Assembly (NCBI RefSeq): GCF_001956045.1
Contig: NZ_MRTH01000009.1
Location: 186,001 to 250,000, forward strand
From: Paenibacillus sp. FSL H7-0331
Lineage (GTDB): Bacteria > Bacillota > Bacilli > Paenibacillales > NBRC-103111
Length of the DNA stretch: 64,000 bases
Reading direction: 5' to 3'
Both the position numbers and the translations under genes were made by a program. Below, piece after piece: positions 26,604 through 34,814 of the stretch. A model generated the notes under the pieces. That model made no database searches and had not been told where the DNA came from. It was given only the letters and a program-made list of their open reading frames with translations. How positions within the stretch are numbered: the stretch's first letter is position 1; every line of letters starts with the position of its first letter.

Positions 26604-27299
26604 CTATCGACGGCGTGTGGGTTTGGTAAGCCTGGGCCTTATTCGGCGGGAAGCCGTTGCGGCCACAGGCATAACCTTCATGGTTTGGGTCAACTGATTG
26701 TAAACCAGACCCCATTGTTTGCCGGGTTTCAGTCCGAACCTTCGCATATTGATGGCGGTAAGGCGAAAATCGGTTTCCAGCTCGTTTTCCGGGATTACAA
26801 CCTTCAGCTTCTTGCTGATGGACCCATTAGCTACGGTAATGACCATATTTGGTGTGCTAGGGATACCGAGCCAGCTCAGTAACGTATAGCCGATAATGAT
26901 ACTGCCATCCCGATGCTTGCGCGGTTCCGATACAAGAAAACCATGAGCCTGGCTGGTCGTGATTCTGCGTATACGAAGTCGGTTAACGTTCGGATCGTAG
27001 ACCAGTGTAAATCGGCTGCCGTGACGCATACGGAATTTTCTTGCAGTCAGTGGATCAACTTCGATATAGTTAAACGAGCAGTCGCTTCCTTGTTCATGAA
27101 CGACTCTTACTTTGCCTTCGAGATCGGCTCGCTGTAGAGTGACCTCATATCCGTCGCGAATGAGGTGAAGATCGTTGGGCAACCCGCCTTCGCAATTATA
27201 AATAATAACAATTGTGTTCTCAGCCAATTCTTTGGAGACCTGAATGTCTACGACGCCACTTGCCACGATACGCTCACTCCCTGTCGATCCTAGTTGCAC
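26604..27299 (-). CDS. Protein of unknown function with two repeated beta domains
   Basis: A protein of up to 231 residues that I do not recognise. It shows an internal duplication: LTARKFRMRHGSRFTLVYDPNVNRLRI (about residues 82-108) aligns with INMRRFGLKPGKQWGLVYNQLTQTMKV (about 186-212). Each copy is preceded by a strand-rich stretch, suggesting two double-psi-barrel-like modules. The tail is Arg-rich (RRIRPRLTKPTRRR). The full frame opens with GTG without a clear ribosome site; a second GTG at 27264-27266 is preceded by AGGGAG and may be the true start. It is divergent from the HD hydrolase gene. The basic tail and barrels would suit nucleic-acid binding, but this is inference only. Confidence 0.7.
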   Translation of the reverse strand: MQLGSTGSERIVASGVVDIQVSKELAENTIVIIYNCEGGLPNDLHLIRDGYEVTLQRADLEGKVRVVHEQGSDCSFNYIEVDPLTARKFRMRHGSRFTLVYDPNVNRLRIRRITTSQAHGFLVSEPRKHRDGSIIIGYTLLSWLGIPSTPNMVITVANGSISKKLKVVIPENELETDFRLTAINMRRFGLKPGKQWGLVYNQLTQTMKVMPVAATASRRIRPRLTKPTRRR

Positions 27300-27401
27300 G
27301 GATACGGTAATTTATACTTCTTTACCATATGCGCTTGCGTATTTGTTCGTTTGGATGGTTGTACCGGGAAAGTTCATTAATAGGATGAAAAGGGGATAAC
27401 T

Positions 27402-28070
27402 ATGGAACAGCAGCATGTAATAGACGAAGCAAGACGATTTGCGAGGGAACAGCTTGGAGATGATTCCAGTGGTCATGATTGGTGGCACATTGATCGGGTA
27501 ACCCGAATGGCAGTCCTTCTTGCCAGCAAAGAAGGCGCAGATGTGTTCATCTGTGAGTTAGCCGCTTTACTTCATGACGTAGCCGATGAGAAGCTGAATC
27601 CATCACTGGCGGCAGGGATGGCCAAGGTTAGTGATTGGCTGGCTGTACAGGAGCTCGAGCCTGCAGCAGTTCATCAGGTTATGGATATTATAGGAAGTAT
27701 TTCATATAAAGGCGGGCATAATCCTCCAGTCGTATCGATAGAGGCACAGATAGTGCAGGATGCCGATCGTCTGGATGCGATTGGAGCTATTGGTATAGCA
27801 CGGACATTTGCCTATTCAGGCTGGAAAGGGCAGCTTATTCATGATCCAGAGCTGTCTCCGCGTAAGGAGATGACAGCAGAAGCTTATCGCAGCGGCAAAT
27901 CTACAGCGATTGCGCATTTTGATGAGAAGCTGCTGAAATTGAAAAATTTGATGAATACCGACACCGCCAAACAGATTGCGGAGGATAGACATCGTGTGAT
28001 GGAGCAGTTTCTGGAGCAATTTCATCAAGAATGGCATGGCTTGGAGTTGGATAGGGACACATCACATTGA
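27402..28070 (+). CDS. HD-domain phosphohydrolase (YedJ/YpgQ-like)
   Basis: A 222-residue metal-dependent HD-superfamily protein. The first motif is HDWWHIDRVTRMAVLLA, followed by LAALLHDVADEKLN (the HD pair) and VQDADRLDAIGAIGIARTFAYSG with the distal Asp. This set is typical of the YedJ/YpgQ group, members of which hydrolyse nucleotides such as (d)NTPs. AAAAGGGG precedes the ATG. A strong terminator follows immediately after the stop. No functional partner is visible nearby. Confidence 0.88.
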   Translation: MEQQHVIDEARRFAREQLGDDSSGHDWWHIDRVTRMAVLLASKEGADVFICELAALLHDVADEKLNPSLAAGMAKVSDWLAVQELEPAAVHQVMDIIGSISYKGGHNPPVVSIEAQIVQDADRLDAIGAIGIARTFAYSGWKGQLIHDPELSPRKEMTAEAYRSGKSTAIAHFDEKLLKLKNLMNTDTAKQIAEDRHRVMEQFLEQFHQEWHGLELDRDTSH

Positions 28071-28109
28071 AAAACCGGCTCTCCTTCAAATAAAGGAGAC
28101 CGGTTTTTT
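28071..28109. terminator. Strong bidirectional terminator after HD gene
   Basis: AAAACCGG-CTCTCCTT, 6-nt loop, AAGGAGA-CCGGTTTTTT: long stem with T run on the plus strand and an A run before it, so it could also act on the minus strand. Confidence 0.9.
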
Positions 28110-28460
28110 GGTCTATCAACAGACGAGTACGCCGAAACAACAAGCTGTTACGATGACTGCTGAGCAGGACAAAGCCGTTGCGTCGCAAGCATCTGCTGAC
28201 TCGTCGTACCGAGCCGTTGATGACTAGCAGATTGCGACAGGGCGATGCGCTGCCGATCACGCAAAATCCCGTAAAAATCGGTACACGTGAGGTGTTATGG
28301 CGAAAGCGAATGGTAACCAAGTCAGTGTGAACTGCCATCAGATTCACCTCCTTTATTGGTAATCTGCTATAGTTAATGCTAGATATGAGATTTAGGAAAC
28401 GGACAAACATTGCCGTATCTTGATAATTTCAAAGATAAAAGGATAAAGAGGTAAATAGAG
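28110..28460. other. 350-bp gap with an isolated strong ribosome site on the minus strand
   Basis: No gene can be assigned with confidence. On the minus strand AAAGGAGGTGA sits 6 nt before an ATG (28340-28342). The frame that follows (MAVHTDLVTIRFRHNT...) is open for 147 codons but runs through the terminator and into the antisense of the HD gene, and its composition (Arg/Ser/Leu-rich) does not look like a folded protein. It may be a degraded small gene or a leader. The right end holds the promoter region of the DUF429 gene. Confidence 0.4.
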
Positions 28461-29198
28461 ATGACCATACAAAGTTTTGTAGGCATTGATGGGTGTAAAG
28501 CAGGCTGGATGACCGTTATACTTTCAACAGAGGGGAATTGGACGGCGAAGGTATATAAGGAGCTGAGTGAGCTGTGGAGGGACTATGGCGATGCGAAGCT
28601 GCTGCTGATCGATATGCCGATAGGACTGCCTTCCTGCATGACCGCTGTAAGGTCATGTGATCTAGAAGCCCGACAGCTGCTGCAGCCTAAGCGGGCTTCA
28701 AGTATTTTTTCGGCACCGATTCGTGAACTGCTTGATGTGTCTTCGTATAGTGATGCCAATGCGCTTAGTAAACAACTGACATCCCGTGGGTTATCCAAGC
28801 AAGCCTGGTTTATCATTCCCAAAATCCGGGAGCTCGACCAACTGCTGCAGATCAGTCCGATAGCTCCAAAGAAGCTGCGAGAGTCGCATCCGGAGCTATG
28901 CTTCACCACATTGTCAGGCGCACCGATGCTGCATAACAAGCAGACCGAAGCAGGTTATGAAGAACGCATAGAGCTTTTAGAGCTGTTGTACCCCAAAGCC
29001 CGAACGATCGTCCAACACACATTGGCTGCTTATCCACGGAAGGCTGTGGCAAGGGACGATATTGTGGATGCGCTGGTGCTAGCTATTTCCGCGCTGCTGA
29101 GTAGAGGCAATATATTGACAGTTCCCTTTATCATGGAGAGGGATGAAACAGGACTTCCCATGCAAATAACGTATCCTCCTAAAAGCCTTGCTGAATAA
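28461..29198 (+). CDS. DUF429 domain protein (predicted RNase H-like nuclease)
   Basis: A 245-residue DUF429 protein: GIDGCKAGWMTVIL at the N-terminus (first acidic residue of an RNase H-like fold), LLLIDMPIGLPS (second), and DDIVDALVLAISA near the C-terminus (final acidic pair). The family is predicted to cleave nucleic acid, but activity has rarely been shown. AAGAGGTAA precedes the ATG. The stop codon lies inside the terminator stem. Monocistronic. Confidence 0.86.
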   Translation: MTIQSFVGIDGCKAGWMTVILSTEGNWTAKVYKELSELWRDYGDAKLLLIDMPIGLPSCMTAVRSCDLEARQLLQPKRASSIFSAPIRELLDVSSYSDANALSKQLTSRGLSKQAWFIIPKIRELDQLLQISPIAPKKLRESHPELCFTTLSGAPMLHNKQTEAGYEERIELLELLYPKARTIVQHTLAAYPRKAVARDDIVDALVLAISALLSRGNILTVPFIMERDETGLPMQITYPPKSLAE

Positions 29199-29208
29199 GG
29201 CTTTTTTT
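29181..29208 (+). terminator. Terminator overlapping DUF429 stop
   Basis: AAAGCCTT, 7-nt loop, AAGGCTTT then further T residues; the TAA stop lies at the loop/stem edge. Confidence 0.88.
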
Positions 29209-29254
29209 GCTATTCATGCACCTGATTGACATGGGTACTGCAAGGATGTTGAAG

Positions 29255-29320
29255 CTGTGCAAAAATGTCTAAGTGCTATCTCACGTAGTGGGGAAAGGAT
29301 ACAAAAGAGTATGATTGTTG
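29255..29320 (+). promoter_or_regulatory. Activator-type promoter of GH106 operon
   Basis: CTGTGCAA (29255-29262), then 37 nt, then a 21-bp block ending AAAAGAGTATGATTGTTG (29303-29320). The same two elements at exactly the same 37-nt spacing occur before the LplA-like lipoprotein gene (37184-37249). TATGAT would be the -10 box; no good -35 is present at 17 nt, so an activator is expected, probably the AraC protein encoded in between. Confidence 0.7.
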
Positions 29321-29386
29321 ATCGAACGGATGTATTTTATAGTGAACCTACAAGAACTCATTATAGATCAGGGAGGCAGCTCAATC

Positions 29387-32300
29387 ATGTTTGATATGCA
29401 AAGGTTTAAACAACCAGTGGCGGCAGATCGTATTCATCCGTTCTGGTTTTGGAATGGTGAAATGGAAGATGGTCAAATTCAATATCAAATCGATGAAATG
29501 GCAGATAAAGGTTTGGGCGGTGTATTCATCTGCGCCAGACAAGGCCTGAAAATTCCTTATTTATCGGAAGCCTGGTTTCAAAAGGTGCGTGTTGCGGTTG
29601 AAGCAGCAGAGAAACGCGGATTAAATGTCTGGCTGTATGACGAATATCCCTATCCGAGCGGTATTGCCGGCGGGGAGGTTACACTGGAGCATCCGGAGGC
29701 CAAGCACTACACGCTCACACATACTACACAAAGAGCACTGGGTGGTGAACACCTATCGTTAGAGCTGCCTTGGGCACGCATTGTTTATGCCAAAGCAGTC
29801 CCCATTACTGCGGATGGTCGCAGGAATTGGAATGAAGCGATACCGATCCGTGATTCCATAGGTAACTTTCAAGCCGATTCGATTTTTCAAAAAACCGGTC
29901 TGACTGCCTATAATCAAAAACGTTTTTTTACTTATCGTACGATTCAGAAGCTGGATTGGACTGCTCCTGATGGCGAGTGGGAAGTATTTATCGCTCAGGA
30001 AAAAGAAATAGAAGATTTTAAATATTACGGTACGTTCGTTGATCCTTGCAACCGGGAAGCCATGGCAACTTTTATTCGACTGACGCATGAGAAATATGCG
30101 AAGTATCTGGGAGAGTTTTTTGGCACGACAATCAAAGGAATGTTCACTGATGAAATCGGTCTGCTCGGCAGTATTCCTTGGTCACCACAGCTGGCTGGAT
30201 TTTTCCTCGAGCTGAATGGCTATGATTTACTGGAGCATCTGTACGCACTGTTGGACCCCGAGGCAGAGGGTGCGGCCAAGATACGCTACGATTATTATCA
30301 GGCAGTCCACTTGCTGCTGAGAGAATCGTATCATAAGCAGGTTCATGATTGGTGCGAGCAGCACGGTCTGGAATATGTCGCAGAGGTACCTTCGGTAAGA
30401 CACACGACCCAATTGTTCAGTCATGTGCCTGCCGGTGATACTGCACATGAGAAGCTCGGGCGATCGCTGGAGTGGATACTTAATCATAGGGCGTTTGAAT
30501 TCCGGAGCAGTGCGAAGATGGTCAGTTCTCTGGCACGTCAGTTAGGACGGGAACGTAATCTGATCGAATGCTTCCACAGCGTGGGCTGGTCGATGACACT
30601 TCAGGATGCACGATGGATGATCGACAGGATGGCTGCTCAAGGAACGAATTTTTTTAACTTTCATGCCTTTTTCTATACAGTTGACGGCTTGACCCAGCAT
30701 GATGCGCCGCCTTCGCAGTTTTTGCAAAATCCGTATTGGGCGCATTTCCGAAAGCTGGGTGACTATACGGGACGGATCAGCTATGTGATGAGCAGTGGAG
30801 AAGCTGTAATTTCGACTGCAGTTCTGGAGCCGATAACGTCGTTATGGGCTCGTATGGGCAATCCGTTCCATGGTTTTTCACATGGCGGCACCGATACAGT
30901 AGAAGAACAGCGGTTGAGCAGTTTAAGAGCATGGTGGGTGCGTATCTTGTACCAGCTGAGTCTTGAGGGCAGAGACTTTGATCATTTGGACCCGGAACTG
31001 CTGGCAACTGCGGAAATCAGCAACGGTACGATCAAGCTGGGTAACGCGCGTTACTCGACATTGGTTCTGCCGCCGCTTACGAATCTGGAAAGCGGAGCCT
31101 GGAAAAGCATACAGACATTTTTGCAGCAAGGTGGCAAGGTGATCAGTATGGGGCAGCTGCCTTATGAAGCCATTGATTCGTCAACATCGGATCTGTCCGA
31201 GATTACAGCAGCGTTCGGATTAACTGGAGGCGTAAAGGTAAGCTTTTGGGAACTGAACTCAATGGGTAGTTCGGAGTCTGACGCAAGCTCATATCAAGAG
31301 CACGACTCTATCGATGGTGAACTTCAGAATTGGTATAAAGGAGAGCATAACGCTTACCACCTTCCTTTTAAAGCGTCAGCTGATGAGCAGCAAGTGCTGA
31401 AGCCTTTTACAGAGCTGCTGGATAAGCTGGAACCGATGGCAGTGCGACTTCAGCCTGCTTGCGGTGAATGGGGCTTGATGCTGCAAACACGTCTTGTTGC
31501 GGAAAATAAGGCGCTTGTATTTATTAGCAATCAGGAATCCATACAACGCCAGGTTGAATTGCAGATCGAACCTCATCTGTGGGGTAAGCAGACAATAACT
31601 GCTGAATCCTACTCGCTCGAATTCCGTGAGCTCTCCTTGGATACAGGCGAGGCTGTCGATCTGCAAGGCAAATATGCACAAGTAGGCACCTCGTGGGGAC
31701 TGCCCCTGTCGATAGCGCCATTTGCATCAAGACTGATTGAGGTCGTCCGTACTTCCCACGGCAATGTCAATCTGTCCCAACAGCAATCCGATCCAGGCAA
31801 GCCATGGGCGTGGACATTGGATGCGTCAGCTGATTGGAATATGCGTGCACAGCAAGCGAATGTGCTGCGTCTGGATACTTTCCGGTTAACACTTAGTGAT
31901 GCAGCTGCATCCGCAGACAGCTTTTCTACCGTTGGTGCTGACGTGGGCGTGAAAACGTTCATAGACCAATGTGCTGATTTGGCTGAAACCTCGGCGCTGC
32001 CTGTCATGATGCAGCAAACCTTCGGGACGCCGATGGAAGTCTCACTAGCCTACCCGCTTCAAGCACGTTATTCAGTGGAATTCGTGGTGAAGCAGCTGCC
32101 TGAACAGGTGGAAATGCTGATGGATGATAGTGCCATTGCAGGCTCGGCAGTCATTCGAATCAATGGGCATGTACTGGATATTCATAATTTCAAAGCGGTC
32201 TTTGTCTATGACCATATGAATAGGTCCCAGGAGATCACAAGCCTTCTGCAAGAGGGAATTAATCTGCTTACCGTAGATATAGAGATAGGACAGGATAGCG

Positions 32301-32743
32301 ATGGCATTGTAGATGCCTTGTATGTGACAGGTCCATTCGAGGTCCATTTTGATGAAACTAATCGGGCAGTGCTGTCGGGTCCAGAGGTACACAAGCTGCC
32401 TTTACAGGCAGGGCCATATGACGGCTATCCGTATTATGCTGGTGTTTTCTCGTTTACACAAAATGTAGAAGTGGCACCTACCACGGATGCGGCAAGCTTT
32501 GAGCTTTCCTTTGAAGGCTGGGACCCCCATTTCCATGATTGTGCTGAAGTACTAGTGAATGGCACATCACTCGGTGTCTGCACCTGGTCGCCTTACTTAT
32601 GGGAAGGACCTGCCACACTGCTGCGAGAGGCGGATAACCATGTAGAAGTCAAAGTGACGAATACATTGATCGGTCTGCTAGAAGGCAAATACTTCGATTA
32701 TGAGGAACACGCTGTTAAATTGATTTCGCAAAGAAAGGGGTAA
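29387..32743 (+). CDS. GH106-like glycoside hydrolase (putative alpha-L-rhamnosidase)
   Basis: A 1118-residue protein. The N-terminal barrel region IHPFWFWNGEM..IDEMADKGLGGVFI, GLKIPYLSEAWF, VWLYDEYPYPSGIAGG and MFTDEIGLLG matches the GH106 alpha-L-rhamnosidase group and related large rhamnosidases. Beta-sandwich modules fill the C-terminal half, ending in a sugar-binding-like domain with VLVNGTSLGVCTWSPY. No signal peptide, so it should cleave imported oligosaccharides. GGGAGG before this ATG (11 nt) decides the start over an upstream TTG. It is followed 4 bp later by a permease gene. The exact linkage attacked is not certain. Confidence 0.75.
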   Translation: MFDMQRFKQPVAADRIHPFWFWNGEMEDGQIQYQIDEMADKGLGGVFICARQGLKIPYLSEAWFQKVRVAVEAAEKRGLNVWLYDEYPYPSGIAGGEVTLEHPEAKHYTLTHTTQRALGGEHLSLELPWARIVYAKAVPITADGRRNWNEAIPIRDSIGNFQADSIFQKTGLTAYNQKRFFTYRTIQKLDWTAPDGEWEVFIAQEKEIEDFKYYGTFVDPCNREAMATFIRLTHEKYAKYLGEFFGTTIKGMFTDEIGLLGSIPWSPQLAGFFLELNGYDLLEHLYALLDPEAEGAAKIRYDYYQAVHLLLRESYHKQVHDWCEQHGLEYVAEVPSVRHTTQLFSHVPAGDTAHEKLGRSLEWILNHRAFEFRSSAKMVSSLARQLGRERNLIECFHSVGWSMTLQDARWMIDRMAAQGTNFFNFHAFFYTVDGLTQHDAPPSQFLQNPYWAHFRKLGDYTGRISYVMSSGEAVISTAVLEPITSLWARMGNPFHGFSHGGTDTVEEQRLSSLRAWWVRILYQLSLEGRDFDHLDPELLATAEISNGTIKLGNARYSTLVLPPLTNLESGAWKSIQTFLQQGGKVISMGQLPYEAIDSSTSDLSEITAAFGLTGGVKVSFWELNSMGSSESDASSYQEHDSIDGELQNWYKGEHNAYHLPFKASADEQQVLKPFTELLDKLEPMAVRLQPACGEWGLMLQTRLVAENKALVFISNQESIQRQVELQIEPHLWGKQTITAESYSLEFRELSLDTGEAVDLQGKYAQVGTSWGLPLSIAPFASRLIEVVRTSHGNVNLSQQQSDPGKPWAWTLDASADWNMRAQQANVLRLDTFRLTLSDAAASADSFSTVGADVGVKTFIDQCADLAETSALPVMMQQTFGTPMEVSLAYPLQARYSVEFVVKQLPEQVEMLMDDSAIAGSAVIRINGHVLDIHNFKAVFVYDHMNRSQEITSLLQEGINLLTVDIEIGQDSDGIVDALYVTGPFEVHFDETNRAVLSGPEVHKLPLQAGPYDGYPYYAGVFSFTQNVEVAPTTDAASFELSFEGWDPHFHDCAEVLVNGTSLGVCTWSPYLWEGPATLLREADNHVEVKVTNTLIGLLEGKYFDYEEHAVKLISQRKG

Positions 32744-32747
32744 AGCC

Positions 32748-33728
32748 ATGTCTGCTGCACAACAACCACGAATTGCCCCCGGTACGAACACGGTACCTAC
32801 CGGTGCAAGACGGATGACACGTCTCCGCCGTCTTGGCCTCGATCTACGCAGGGATAAATACTTATATTTGCTGGCGCTGCCGGGCTTGCTGTTCTTCTTA
32901 TTATTTAAATATATACCGATGGGAGGCATCGTGATCTCCTTTCAAAATTATTCGCCATTCGCGGGGATTACGGGCAGCGAGTGGGTCGGTTTGGAGCATT
33001 TTCAACGATTCTTTTCCAATCCCGAATTTATGCTGCTGTTTCGCAATACGATGGCGATTAACATTATGAATTTGGTTCTGTTTTTCCCTTTACCGATTCT
33101 GCTTTCCTTGCTGCTGAACGAATTACGAAGTGTGCTTTATAAACGGCTGGTGCAATCAATTGTGTACATGCCGCACTTCTTATCATGGGTTATTATCGCC
33201 GGACTCACCTTTCTGTTGTTTGCGAAGGGTGAGGGCTTGGTCAATAAAATATTGGAATCACTCGGCGCTAGCCGGATGGATGTATTGACCAATCCAGATA
33301 CGTTCTGGCTCATGCTTACGCTGCAATCCATCTGGAAGGAATGCGGATGGGGAACCATCCTGTTCCTCGCAGCTATGGCCGGGATTGATCCACAGGTGTA
33401 TGAGGCAGCCAAAATCGATGGTGCCAACCGATTGCACCAAATGTGGCATATTACGCTGCCGGGAATCCGTAATGTCGTGATTATTTTGCTCATTCTGCGC
33501 TTGGGCCATATGATGGATGTCGGCTTCGAGCAGGTATTTCTGATGTATAACGGAGCTGTTTCCGAGGTAGCTGAGGTATTTGATACGTATGTCTATCGCG
33601 TCGGTATTCAGCAGGCGCAATTCAGCTACAGTACGGCGGCTGGATTATTCAAGTCGGTTGTAGGTCTGCTCATGGTCGTGATGGCCAACTGGATCGCCAA
33701 AAGAATGGGCGAAGAAGGCGTATACTAG
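32748..33728 (+). CDS. Sugar ABC transporter permease, LplB/YtcP-type, first subunit
   Basis: A 326-residue permease with six predicted helices. The first begins at YLLALPGLLFFLLFKYIPMGG; the cytoplasmic EAA loop reads YEAAKIDGANRLHQMWHITLPGI, the docking site for a MsmX-type ATPase. The N-terminal basic tail and the KYIPMGGIVISFQNY signature are typical of the LplB subgroup that transports plant oligosaccharides. It follows the GH106 gene by 4 bp and precedes the second permease by 98 bp. No ATPase gene is nearby, as usual when a shared MsmX serves several importers. Confidence 0.92.
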   Translation: MSAAQQPRIAPGTNTVPTGARRMTRLRRLGLDLRRDKYLYLLALPGLLFFLLFKYIPMGGIVISFQNYSPFAGITGSEWVGLEHFQRFFSNPEFMLLFRNTMAINIMNLVLFFPLPILLSLLLNELRSVLYKRLVQSIVYMPHFLSWVIIAGLTFLLFAKGEGLVNKILESLGASRMDVLTNPDTFWLMLTLQSIWKECGWGTILFLAAMAGIDPQVYEAAKIDGANRLHQMWHITLPGIRNVVIILLILRLGHMMDVGFEQVFLMYNGAVSEVAEVFDTYVYRVGIQQAQFSYSTAAGLFKSVVGLLMVVMANWIAKRMGEEGVY

Positions 33729-33826
33729 CTTACAATCGTTCTCGCCTTGACCTTGAAACCAACAGCGATCAGAAGAAGATAACAACACAGACATATGTAT
33801 TCAACGTACTTTTAAGGAGGTTCCTC

Positions 33827-34693
33827 ATGAAATCCAGCTTAGGCGATCGCATGTTTAACATCATCAATATCTTATTTCTGGCCTTGGTCACGATTGTGAC
33901 ATTTTTCCCGCTTTATTATGTGTTCATTGTTTCGTTCACGGATCCGGTGGAATATTTGCAGAAAAGCTTTATTTTGTTCCCGGAGAAATGGTCTTTGGAC
34001 TCCTATAAATATTTGCTATCCACCAAGGCTTTTCCGAATTCTCTCGGTGTCAGTGCTTATTTGGCAGTCGTCGGCACAGCTTTAAGCTTGATTGTTACAG
34101 CGGCGCTGTCCTATACGCTTTCCCGTAAAAGATTACGCGGCCGACAGCTGATTCTGCTGCTGATCTTATTGACCATCCTGTTCAGTCCGGGAATCATTCC
34201 CAACTACATGGTAGTCCGCCAATTCGGACTGATCAACAGCTTATGGTCACTCATAATACCGGCGCTCGCGAGCGGCTGGAATGTTATATTGATGAAAGGT
34301 TTCTTCGACAGTGTACCGGTTGAACTGGAGGAATCTGCGCAGATCGATGGCTGTAACGATTTGTCGATTTGGTTTAAAATCATTTTGCCCTTATCGCTTC
34401 CTTCTCTGGCGGCGTTCGGATTATTTTATGCGGTTGGATACTGGAACCAATTTTTCAATGCACTGATTTATATTACGGATGCCTCCAAATGGCCGATTCA
34501 GGTTATGCTGCAAAATATGCTGCTCAATGCGAATAATACCGATCTGCAGGCCGACGTGCTTACGGTTGCCCCTCCGGCAGAAACCTTAAAAATGGCAGCG
34601 GTTATCGTGGCAACGGTGCCAATATTGCTCGTGTATCCATTCCTGCAGAAGCATTTTGCGAAGGGTGCCATGGTCGGATCTGTGAAGGGCTGA
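33827..34693 (+). CDS. Sugar ABC transporter permease, LplC/YtcP-type, second subunit
   Basis: A 288-residue permease, six helices, EAA loop EESAQIDGCNDLSIWFKIILPLSLP, and the C-terminal LVYPFLQKHFAKGAMVGSVKG ending that marks the LplC/YtcP group. TAAGGAGG precedes the ATG. It forms the membrane channel with the preceding permease; the matching lipoprotein is the LplA-like gene 2.6 kb downstream, beyond the AraC regulator. Confidence 0.93.
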   Translation: MKSSLGDRMFNIINILFLALVTIVTFFPLYYVFIVSFTDPVEYLQKSFILFPEKWSLDSYKYLLSTKAFPNSLGVSAYLAVVGTALSLIVTAALSYTLSRKRLRGRQLILLLILLTILFSPGIIPNYMVVRQFGLINSLWSLIIPALASGWNVILMKGFFDSVPVELEESAQIDGCNDLSIWFKIILPLSLPSLAAFGLFYAVGYWNQFFNALIYITDASKWPIQVMLQNMLLNANNTDLQADVLTVAPPAETLKMAAVIVATVPILLVYPFLQKHFAKGAMVGSVKG

Positions 34694-34814
34694 TCGATTG
34701 AACAAGAGATCCGGGAGGTACGCAGGCAGGATAGCAGCGGCTTGTTGTCGAACATAGCTGAATAGTGTGTCATAACTGCGTAGACTCCCACAAAAGGTTG
34801 GAAGGTGAGCGATA

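Noticed and set aside
28036..28227. Plus-strand 63-codon frame after the HD gene
   Set aside because: It starts inside the HD gene, crosses the terminator and has no ribosome site.
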